NCBI RefSeq assembly: GCF_011050055.1
Contig: NZ_DRGM01000092.1
Coordinates: forward strand, 1-45,578
Length of the DNA: 45,578 bases
Direction of reading: 5' to 3'
From: Pseudoalteromonas prydzensis
GTDB lineage: Bacteria; Pseudomonadota; Gammaproteobacteria; Enterobacterales; Alteromonadaceae
Position 1 is the stretch's first letter. Every line of letters starts with the position of its first letter. Shown here one piece after another: positions 34,300 to 43,600 of the stretch. Made by a program: the position numbers and the translations under genes. Under the pieces are notes generated by a model. It had not been told where the DNA came from. It saw only the letters and a list, made by a program, of their open reading frames with translations, and did not search any database.

Positions 34300-35553
34300 A
34301 TGGCGTTTTTAATGCGCACAGATCCGGCCATCAGCCGTTTATTGATGTTACGCAGTGGCGCAATTGCTATTCAACTTATCGCGGTCATTGCCGTTTATTT
34401 TCTATTAGAGCATCAGATCCCATTATTGCCCTTATTGGTCGTGATCGCGCTCGAAGCGGTATTTCAAATTTTAAGCGTGATTGCTTATCGCAATGTCAGT
34501 AAAGCAAAAGAACTCGGTATGTTGATGCAACTTACTGCCGATGTGCTTTTTTTATCGGTGTTGTTATCGCTGAGTGGCGGGGCAACGAACGCTTTTGTAT
34601 CATTATTGTTGTTACCTATTATGATCGCAGCAGTGAGCGTAAGCGCCAGAGGTTTGGCCTATATTGCCTTACTGGCGATAGCCGCATACAGCATTTTGTT
34701 ATTTAAAATGCCACAGCACAGCATGCACCATATGCAAATGACCAGTCATTTTGTCGGCATGTGGGTGAATTTTGTGATCAGCGCCAGCGTTATTGCATTG
34801 GTTATTGGCACTATGAACCGTGCTCTGCATTCGCGAGAGCGCACCATTGCAACTGTGCGAGAAAAACAACTACGAGCAGAGCAGCTAGTCACGCTTGATG
34901 GTGCTGCGGCACAAATTACCCATCAATTAGCCAGTCCAATCGCCAATTTACAATTATTGTATGAAGAGTTTCTTGAAGAGCAGCCCGATAATGAGATTGT
35001 CAAGGACATGCAGCAGCCCTTGTTGCAATGCGCGCAGCAGTTAAAACAGTTTCGTACCCTGTCATCTGAACTACGTACACAAACGCTTGCAGCGACTATC
35101 TCGTTAAGTGCATTAGCTCAACAAATTAGCGATACCATGCTATTACAATACCCTGATCAACAGCTTAATTGGCTAAATGCAGCACCCGCGAGCTCAGTTA
35201 CTAATGATGCTATGTTAGTGCCAGCGATCTTAAACTTATTACAAAATGCCGCGTTTGCCAATCAACAGGCCGAGCAACAAACACTGGAATTGAACTGGCA
35301 ACAGACTCCCGATAACCCTAAAACAGTGAGTCTCGTTATACGTGATTTTGGTAAAGGATTTAGCGCAGTGCAATTGGCAGAGTTAGGGGGTCAGTTAATG
35401 CCCAGTGAAACGGGGATGGGGCTGGCGGTCATGCTTTCTAATGTAACGTTTGAACGTCTACAGGGCTCGTTAATATTATTTAATCACCCACAAGGTGGTG
35501 CGGTTGCTAAAGTGCAATTAACCATTGCTGAGCCACAAGTTGAGCCAGCATGA
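34300..35553 (+). CDS. regB: RegB/PrrB-type redox sensor histidine kinase
   Basis: A 417-residue membrane kinase. Residues 1-170 hold six hydrophobic helices; between two of them is GGATNAF (93-99), the RegB quinone-sensing heptad GG-x-x-NPF with Pro changed to Ala. The phosphoacceptor is His208 in ITHQLASPIANL. Cys244 in LLQCAQQLKQF occupies the position of the RegB redox-active Cys265. The ATPase part has NLLQNAAFAN, DFGKGFS and GMGLAVML. In known systems RegB passes phosphate to RegA when the quinone pool is reduced. The gene overlaps regA by 4 bp (ATGA), which confirms pairing. Confidence 0.9.
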   Translation: MAFLMRTDPAISRLLMLRSGAIAIQLIAVIAVYFLLEHQIPLLPLLVVIALEAVFQILSVIAYRNVSKAKELGMLMQLTADVLFLSVLLSLSGGATNAFVSLLLLPIMIAAVSVSARGLAYIALLAIAAYSILLFKMPQHSMHHMQMTSHFVGMWVNFVISASVIALVIGTMNRALHSRERTIATVREKQLRAEQLVTLDGAAAQITHQLASPIANLQLLYEEFLEEQPDNEIVKDMQQPLLQCAQQLKQFRTLSSELRTQTLAATISLSALAQQISDTMLLQYPDQQLNWLNAAPASSVTNDAMLVPAILNLLQNAAFANQQAEQQTLELNWQQTPDNPKTVSLVIRDFGKGFSAVQLAELGGQLMPSETGMGLAVMLSNVTFERLQGSLILFNHPQGGAVAKVQLTIAEPQVEPA

Positions 35554-36080
35554 AACTATTAATTATTGAAGATGATATTAATCTTGCCAATACCTTAGCG
35601 CGGCGCTTAAGCAAACACGGTTTTGCATGTCAGCTGGCACATAATAAACTAGAGGCTATTAGTGTAGCTAAAAATTACGCACCAACACATATTCTGTTAG
35701 ATATGAAATTAGCTGACGATAACGGTTTAGCACTGATCGCACCACTGAGAGCCTTACTAACCGACGCACATATTGTATTGTTAACAGGCTTTGCTAGTAT
35801 TGCCACGGCTGTAGAAGCTATGCGCCTTGGTGCAAATGATTATTTAACAAAACCGGTCGATATGCTCACGTTATTACGATCATTAACAGGCACTGGTGAG
35901 CCAATTGATGAGTTAGTTACAGCTGATATTGCCACTATGTCGCCAGAACGCCTAGAGTGGGAACATATTCAGCAAGTGCTGCATACCAATCAAGGCAATA
36001 TTTCAGCCACTGCTCGGCAACTTAATATGCATCGGCGGACTTTACAGCGCAAACTGCAAAAAAAACCAGTGCAGCAGTAA
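35550..36080 (+). CDS. regA: RegA/PrrA-type response regulator
   Basis: A 176-residue regulator. The receiver domain has acidic residues at 7-9 (IEDDI), the phosphoacceptor Asp51 (HILLDMKLADDNG), Thr at LLTGFAS and Lys101 (YLTKPVD). A short linker leads to a Fis-type helix-turn-helix at about 135-170 with WEHIQQVLHTNQGNISATAR and MHRRTLQRKL, which is nearly identical to RegA. RegA homologues adjust respiration, energy use and carbon or nitrogen fixation to redox state. The 4-bp overlap with the kinase gene indicates coupled translation. A weak terminator follows at 36126-36147. Confidence 0.92.
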   Translation: MKLLIIEDDINLANTLARRLSKHGFACQLAHNKLEAISVAKNYAPTHILLDMKLADDNGLALIAPLRALLTDAHIVLLTGFASIATAVEAMRLGANDYLTKPVDMLTLLRSLTGTGEPIDELVTADIATMSPERLEWEHIQQVLHTNQGNISATARQLNMHRRTLQRKLQKKPVQQ

Positions 36081-36125
36081 ATCCTAGCGTAATAGGGAGA
36101 GTTATTACGGGGTTTGATAATCCCC

Positions 36126-36147
36126 AGCAAATGAATTATTGCTTTTT
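36126..36147 (+). terminator. Weak intrinsic terminator after regA
   Basis: AGCAA, an eight-base loop and TTGCT form a five-bp stem followed by TTTT. A second small inverted repeat, CGTAATA/TATTACG, lies just upstream at 36087-36108. Together they probably end the four-gene transcript. Confidence 0.4.
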
Positions 36148-36345
36148 ACTCAACAAAATTAGTCCGGCAAACTTACTAATACAGTTGTTTTTAGCTACTT
36201 TAAGCGACGTTCAGCTTACTTTAATGCGTTTATATTTGGGCACCAGCAGCGCATTCTAGGTAGTTTTGCTGTTTAGATAGTTGCTGCAATGGCGTTCATT
36301 AACTACAGTGAAATTATCGATGTATTTTTTGCATAAGTAGTCGTT

Positions 36346-36750
36346 ATGGATTTATCACAACTAGATTTTGTAGCGGTATTTTTAGCTGCCATGTCTTCTT
36401 TTATGTTAGGAGGCATTTGGTATTCACCCTGGTTGTTTCAACGAGCCTGGTTAGAAGGCTGTGGCTTAACGGAGCTGGATTTAAAAGCAACAAATCCAAA
36501 GTGGGTATTTGGCGGCGGTTTTGTTTTATCGTTATTTATCGCTTTTGGTTTATCAATGTTTTTAGGACCACATCCACATTTAGGGGTTGCAGTCGGTGTT
36601 GGTTTTGCTATTGGCGTATGTTGGGTCAGTAGCGCCTTAGGAATGAGTTATATTTATGAACAACGGCCACTTAAGCTATTTTTGATCAATAGCGGTTACC
36701 ATATCTTGCAGTTTACCTTAATGGGCTTAATTTTGGGTCTGTGGCCATAA
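36346..36750 (+). CDS. DUF1761-type membrane protein
   Basis: A 134-residue protein with four hydrophobic helices (about 9-28, 52-72, 78-98 and 110-130). The N-terminal FMLGGIWYSPWLFQRAWLE is the hallmark of DUF1761, a family of small inner-membrane proteins with no known function. It has a 265-bp upstream gap, so it is under its own promoter. The next gene (zinc ribbon, 36794) lies 43 bp downstream and may be in the same transcript. Confidence 0.85.
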   Translation: MDLSQLDFVAVFLAAMSSFMLGGIWYSPWLFQRAWLEGCGLTELDLKATNPKWVFGGGFVLSLFIAFGLSMFLGPHPHLGVAVGVGFAIGVCWVSSALGMSYIYEQRPLKLFLINSGYHILQFTLMGLILGLWP

Positions 36751-36793
36751 GCTGTTAATCTATTCGCGTGTTTGTAGTAAAAGTAACAAAATA

Positions 36794-37045
36794 ATGGCAA
36801 AACCGCATAAAAAAGGCCCCAGCAAAACCATCGATATTTTTTGTAGCCAATGTAAAGCCCCCTTATTTAAATACCGTAAAGGCGGCAAAGGTGCGCTGGT
36901 TAAATGTTTTATCGAACGCATCAGTCAAGATTTCACCACAACCCCTTGTATATGCCCGCAATGCGCACGCCCCTTCGCTCGAGAAGCAATCATCCGCGGC
37001 GCCCCCGCGTATAAAATGATCGGCGGCAAAGTGACGTTTAAGTAG
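36794..37045 (+). CDS. Small zinc-ribbon protein
   Basis: An 83-residue basic protein with two Cys pairs, CSQCK (17-21) and CICPQCARPFARE (about 52-64), that make a zinc ribbon. Both flanks are Lys- and Arg-rich (MAKPHKKGPSK at the start, GGKVTFK at the end). I recognise no specific family, only that similar short proteins are widespread in Alteromonadales and Vibrio. Nucleic-acid binding is a fair guess from charge and the ribbon. It lies 43 bp after the DUF1761 gene. Confidence 0.75.
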   Translation: MAKPHKKGPSKTIDIFCSQCKAPLFKYRKGGKGALVKCFIERISQDFTTTPCICPQCARPFAREAIIRGAPAYKMIGGKVTFK

Positions 37046-37101
37046 TTATTTCATTCGATATTTCATTCATGTTTTATTCATTTAATCATCTTTTCGGCTG
37101 A

Positions 37102-37129
37102 TTGTACCGATATATAGTTTACGTATAAT
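37102..37129 (+). promoter_or_regulatory. Promoter before the RHS toxin locus
   Basis: TATAAT, a perfect -10, lies at 37124-37129 and TTGTAC at 37102-37107 is a partial -35 with 16-bp spacing. Transcription would begin near 37136. Just after, GTTAC-taggac-GTAAC (about 37131-37146) is a small inverted repeat overlapping the expected start. It is placed to drive the genes from 37170 or 37287 through the RHS gene. Confidence 0.45.
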
Positions 37130-37169
37130 TGTTACTAGGACGTAACAGTCATTAAATTAAAGGATTAAA

Positions 37170-37244
37170 ATGAAGCCTGCCTCTGTCTTTCTAAGGTATC
37201 AAGATTATTCGTTTTATCATTTAAAAACCACTGCATTTAGTTAA
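37170..37244 (+). CDS. Possible 24-codon leader peptide or small ORF
   Basis: ATG at 37170 follows AAAGGA by seven bases and a good -10, and the frame runs 24 codons to TAA at 37242-37244. It encodes MKPASVFLRYQDYSFYHLK and five further residues, with several aromatic residues. It may be a leader peptide, the remnant of a truncated gene or chance. No support other than the ribosome-binding site and promoter spacing. Confidence 0.3.
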   Translation: MKPASVFLRYQDYSFYHLKTTAFS

Positions 37245-37286
37245 AAACAAATTATAAATTAAACAATACTTAATTAAGGTTAAATT

Positions 37287-37631
37287 ATGAATAAAATAAA
37301 ATTTCTTACTTTACTTTTAGCTTTTTCAGGAACTGTAAATGCTAGTTGTAATAAATATGCTTGTGAAGGAGTTTCAAATGTTGTTTTTAGTTCTGTGGTT
37401 GCAACTACGGATGAAGTTAAAATCAAGTTTCATGAGGGTACTGATGCAACTTTGTCATGTAGTTTAGATAATGATAATGCCGCGCTTTTGAATAGCCAAA
37501 GTGCAAACTACCGTAATATGCAATCTATGTTATTAACAGCGATTGCTGCTAACTTACCGATTGCTCTTAAATTTGATAATACATCGCCTATTTGTGAAGT
37601 TGAGTCTATTGAAGTTAAAGTTGTTGAATAA
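37287..37631 (+). CDS. Small secreted protein upstream of the RHS gene
   Basis: A 114-residue protein with a signal peptide (1-19, cut after VNA) and a mature part opening SCNKYACEGV. Four Cys (20, 25, 58 and 103, approximately) suggest disulfides in the periplasm or outside. I recognise no family. It ends 19 bp before the RHS start codon on the same strand, so the two genes are almost surely co-transcribed. Small accessory genes of this sort commonly precede SpvB/RHS proteins, so a role as chaperone, export aid or co-secreted factor is possible. Start chosen at the ATG after TTAAGG. Confidence 0.8.
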   Translation: MNKIKFLTLLLAFSGTVNASCNKYACEGVSNVVFSSVVATTDEVKIKFHEGTDATLSCSLDNDNAALLNSQSANYRNMQSMLLTAIAANLPIALKFDNTSPICEVESIEVKVVE

Positions 37632-37650
37632 TAATAAAAAGTGAAACAGC

Positions 37651-40600
37651 ATGTATAATAAAAAAGGATTATGGACCCTCTTTTTAGGTCTAGTTAGTTG
37701 GAGTGGGATCGCTAGTTCAGTTACGCCAACTAACAATATTTGGCAAGATAGCAATGGTGATCTTTATTATCAACAACCTGTCAAGCAAGTTACAACCATC
37801 GATGAAGCGCCTGTTAGCATTCGGCTTTTTGAATCAATGCCTTATGTACGAATTATAGAAACTGCTGAAGGCTATCAGCTTGTTCCTATGTCTAAATCAG
37901 AGTTTATGAAACTAAGTAATGAATTAGATGTGGTTGGTAAACGCTTAAGAAGTGACTTTGATGGCGATGGTATTCCAGATATTTTAATCCAGACTAATCT
38001 CGGTCATGAGCTGTTGGTTTCTAATAAAACAGTTAAGCCTTTTAAAATTGGTATCGACATTAGAAGTTTTGGCAATGAAATCGAAGTTCGGGATGTAAAC
38101 TACGACTTTAGAGCTGATATAGTTAATAAAGATACTCAAGAAGTGTATTATGCTCAAGCCGCAGGCTTAACGCATGCGATTAATACGAATGATTATGTAG
38201 GCACAATTGCGGCTGAAAGTAACGTAACACCAAGTGGTGAATTTACTTATAACATTCCAATTACACTCGGAGAAGCAACAGGAGGTCTTAAGCCTAGTGT
38301 GTCTTTAAGTTACTCTTCGACCCCCAGAAATGGCCATGTAGGAGTTGGTTTTAATATCGGTGGCTTAAGTGCTATTAGCCGCTGCGAAAAAAATATGGAA
38401 ACTGATGGGGTTGCTAGTTCGGTAAATTTAGATCAAAACGATATGTTTTGCTTTGATGGTCAGCGTCTTATTTTAAAAGCTGGACAAACATATGGTGCTA
38501 ACAATACAGAATATCGTACGCGACAAAATAATGGCCAAAAAATAGTAGCGCATACAACCAATACTTCAACAGGCCCCTATGCATTTACTGTCTATGACAC
38601 TCAGGGTAATAAATATACTTACGGGAAATATAGCTCGGCACAAGATGCATTAATAAAAGCAACGAATGGCAGAGGCTTTGCGTGGGCTTTAAAGCGCGTT
38701 GAAGATGCGTCTGGAAATTATTATAGCTATAACTACGGTAACGTAAGTGGAAGTTTAGAGTATTATCCAGTTTCAATTAAGTATTCAGGACATGGAAATA
38801 CTACTCTCAATGAAATACGTTTTAATTGGCAAACTCGAGCAGATACAAGCAGTATAACTTATTTAAAAGGTAATAAAATTACGTTAACTAAACGTCTTCA
38901 AACCGTTGAATCGTATTATTCTGGTAATTTGATACGTCGATATAATTTGACCTATGGCGATATTGGCACAGGCGTTACTCAAAGTATATTGCAAAAAGTG
39001 CAAGCCTGTTCTAGCGATAATAAATGCCTTTCACCTACTATATTTAATTGGACAAATAGAGGTGGCGTGAAGCTTGGGCGTGATATTGGCACTGATTATT
39101 CTAGAAATAGTCGTTACAAAGCGCATCAATTTTTAGACTTTAATGGCGACGGACTCACAGACATTGCTTACGTGAGAAACGACCGTGGTAGCTCAACTGA
39201 TTATCTTTATTTAATACCAAATACAGGGAGTGGTTTTGGTACGGAAAAACGCTTTAATAACTTAGCAAGCAAATCATTTAGAAAAACCTGGAAAGTCATT
39301 GATTACGACAAAGACGGTAAAGATGATATTCTGTATATGCCATCAGGCTCAAGTTATTGGCGAGTTTTAAAACATACCTCAGCGATGAATTTTTCGTTTA
39401 CTGATTTAACCGCAATAAGTAAACCAAGTAATGATAATAATACCCGCTTTATGGATATTGATGCTGATGGATATCCTGAGTTACTTCACTTTGTAGGAAA
39501 TAAATTATCTTACCAGAAAGGCACTAAAACGGGTTTAGCAAGTGGAGCGGCAAAGGCGATTAAATTTAATCTATCTGCTCCTGCTGATTCTAGTGCAACT
39601 ATGTTGGCATATGATAAGGAAGATAATACATTTCAGGCAATGGATTTTAACGGTGATGGCCGCGCCGATTTTTTAGCAAAAGTACAGCTGTCAACTTATA
39701 TTGAAGAACCCCCTTGCAGAAATAGATTTGATTGTGATGTAAATCCAAGATCTGCTCCTTTAGCATCAAATCAACAAATAAGTCAGTCTAGCTTAGCAAC
39801 AGAGAACCAGATTGAAGAGCTTCATAACAATGGTGATTTGGATGCTAATTATGCCTTAATTCCAGTGAATAGTAGCCAATTAAATCCAGTTAATATGTTA
39901 GCCTCTGTGGATATTCCACAACAGGCTATGCTCAATGAAGTTCAAAAGACTGAAGGATTAGTTACAACTCAGGGAGTTTCAAGGACTACATATTGGAAAG
40001 TATTAATCTCAAAAGGAAACGATACATTTGATGAGTTTTTAACTGTTGGCAGTACCGCAGGAATAAAAGACATTCAAGTTGCTGAGTTGAATGGAGATGG
40101 GTTGGCGGATATTCTATATCGCGATAACAATAATAAATGGTACGCACGTATTAATAATGGCAATGGTTTTAATAGCGCTATTTATCTGTTTACTTATGAT
40201 AAGCCAAGTTTAAAAACTGTTGATATTAACGGTGATGGCGTGCAAGAGATCTATCGTGAGAATTATGGAGACTATTTCCATTTTTATAATGGTAGTGGTT
40301 TCACATCAAGAAAATTAACAGATAACCGTTCAGATTATAACTTTTCTACCTACATGGATGTCACCGGAGATGGTACACCCGATAAGCTTGTTTTTTCTGG
40401 AAGGATGGGGCTTTATCAAAATTCAGATGCAGCAGCCACGTTAATAACCTCGGTTACGGATGGTTTTGGTGCCAAAACTCATGTCACTTATTCTACGTTA
40501 AATAACCGTAATGTGTATGTTCCACATAATGATGCAAGAAGTAAAAATTGGGGGAATGGTCGTGTTACCGATGTTAAATCGGGAGCGAGAGTGGTTAGTT

Positions 40601-43600
40601 TACTGCGCAAAGGGGGCGACCAAATTACTTACAAATATCACGGTGCAAAGGTGCAGGTTGGCCGTGGTATGTTGGGCTTTAGACAAATAGAAATCGAAAG
40701 TAATAATACAGGTACTAAAGTTATAACAACCTATCGCCAAGATGGTGATTATCGAGGTAGTGCCGAGCGAGTTCAGTCCTATGTACGTTATGGTGATGAT
40801 ACTAGCTCTGGCGGTGGTTCTGACGATGGCGGTGGAAATCCCCCTGGTGATCCATGCGAAATTATACCTGAGGTATGCAACTGCAAGTGGGGAGATAGAG
40901 CATGCGAAATTCCTAGAACAGTACCCATTGCAGATGCTGAACAATTTACAATGGCATCAGGTAGCAAGCAAATGTCGTCGGTAAATAACTTTTCAGCTTC
41001 GGATTTGGCAAAGGTTGCAACACTATCTACGGCCACTGTAAACAGTAATATTTGGCGATTAAAGTCAGAGATAAAAACTACGTATAATCGTAAGCAAGAA
41101 ACTGCTTTTAAAACTGCAAATGCAACTGTCCCTTACTTAGTTTTTCCAAACCGCACAGAAACGCGTAGTTATAATACGGATGATAGTAACCAAACTGTTA
41201 TCGCCACGAAAATTAAAACATTGGCTATTGATAATTTTGGTAACCCAATCACTGAAGCAAGTACCGTCGATAGCCGTAATGGTTATGCACATAGCAGCTC
41301 AACCAATACATACAGTTATAGTGTTTACGGTGGGCGATTAACTAGAAAAGCAGAAAGCAAACGTTATTTAAATCGTTTATCTGGCAGTAATAAAGGTAAT
41401 TATACTAACGCCCATATAAGTACCTTTGTTTATGATGGCTTAGGCAGGTTGACGAAATCGATAGCAGACAATGGCGTGACCAAAACATACACCTTAAATA
41501 GTTATGGTTTGATCAGTAAAGAAACCGTCAGTAAAGCAGGTTTACCAACTAAAACTTTACATACTTATTATGATAGTACCTATCGACACGTTACTGGAGA
41601 AGAAAACACCTTAGGACATCGTAGCACGATTGGTTATGACGGCTATGGGCGCAAAAGCTATACACAAACAGCAAATGGTCAACGTACTTATTATACATAT
41701 AACAAGCTTGGTCGTTTAACGGGAGAGATATCGACACCCGCAAACAATAGCAGTACATCAGGTAGTCAAGCACTGAGCAACAGTAAAACTAAATATTGGT
41801 GTAAAAGCACGTCACATTGCCCTTCAAATTCGGTTTATTATGAAGAAACTATCAGCGAAGGATCGCCTGCGAGTCGAAGTTACTTTGATGTACTAGGGCG
41901 CCCCTTGCGTGAGGGGAGTATCGTGCTTAATGGAAACTATGTGTATGTTGATTACAAATACGATAGTAAAGGGCGTAAAATTCAGGAGTCAATGCCATTC
42001 TTTGCAAATGCTACCCCGACTTGGAATACTTACCAGTATGATAAACAAAATCGCGTTGTATCAGTTACCAAATCCGATGGTTCTGTATGGGATACACAAT
42101 ACAATGGTGAAGAGGTTACCACCATTAATCCCTCAGGGCACAAAAATACACAGCTGAAAAATGCGATGGGATTACTGGTTAAAGTGATCGACGCTAATGG
42201 TAAATCAGCCACTTACCAATACGATGAAAATGGTAAATCGCGTATATTAGCGGGCCCTAAAGGTAACCAAATTAAAGTTACGTTTGATAAATATGGCAAT
42301 AAAACGCAGGTAATTGATCCCGATAAAGGGACTGTTAACTACAGCTACAATGCGTATCACCAGCTTAGTCAAGAAAGCGATAGTAACGGAAATTTAATAA
42401 CGTATAAATATGACACGTTAGGTCGTGTTATTGAAAGTGTGCGAAAGCGTAACAACAAACTTGAGCATCACACTGTCACTACGTACGACAGTGGTAGTTA
42501 TGCTAAAGGCATGGTGTATACTACCAGTGACAAAGTAAGTGGGTTTACTGAACGCTTTTATTATGATGCATTTGGTCGCAACCGTGAAAAACACACTATT
42601 ATTGATGGTGATACCTATAAAGAGCTTTGGGCTTTCAATAATAATGGTCAACTATTAACTGAAACAGACGCAACCGGAAAATCGGTTTCGTATATTTATA
42701 ATAGTTACAAGCACCTAACCTCTGTAAAAGATAACCAAACCAATGCAACGGTTTGGCAAGCAAAAGCAGCGGATGCGTTTGGTAATATCACCAAAGAACA
42801 ACTCGGAAGTAGGATTACCCGTAACAAAGTGTTTGATGCTCATACTGGTTTATTAACCAGCATGGTTTCAACGGGCAGCGGTACACTGCAAAACTTACGC
42901 TACGACTGGAGCAACCTAGGTAACTTAAATTATCGCCAAGACTTAGTAGTAAATAAAAAAGAGACCTTTGGTTACGACAGCCTAAACCGTGTAACAAGTA
43001 GCCGTATTTCAGGTGGCGCAAGTACCGATATTCGCTATAACGAGTTGGGTAATATCACCTATAAAACAGGGGTGGGTACTTATTATTATCAAAGTAGTCG
43101 CCCACATGCTGTGACACAAGTTACAGGGTCTCGCCCTAATAATTACCAGTATGATGCTGCTGGTAATATGGTTAAAGATAATGACCGTGAGCTGGTATAT
43201 AACTCATTCCATAAACCGACTTACATCAAAAAAGACGATTATTGGGTTGAGTTTGCCTACTCGGGGGCAGGTAAACGTTACAAACGTTCAGAGTTTGGTG
43301 GCGAAAAAGGTAGTTTAATCCCTATCCTAAACGGTGATATCACAGTATTTATCCCGTTAGCTCAAGAAACTCGCTACGTAGGTAATGTTGAGTTTATTCG
43401 CTACGGAGGGCAAAGTGCGTGGGTGAGTAAACGCTATATTGCTGGCAAAGTATTAGTGACGACGGTGAATAGTCAAGCCACAACACGTTACATGTTAGAT
43501 GATCACTTAGGTTCAACACATGTAATTGCTGATGCCAATGGTAAGCTTGAACAAACCATGAGCTTTGATGTGTTTGGTGCACGGCGTGATGCGAAAACAT

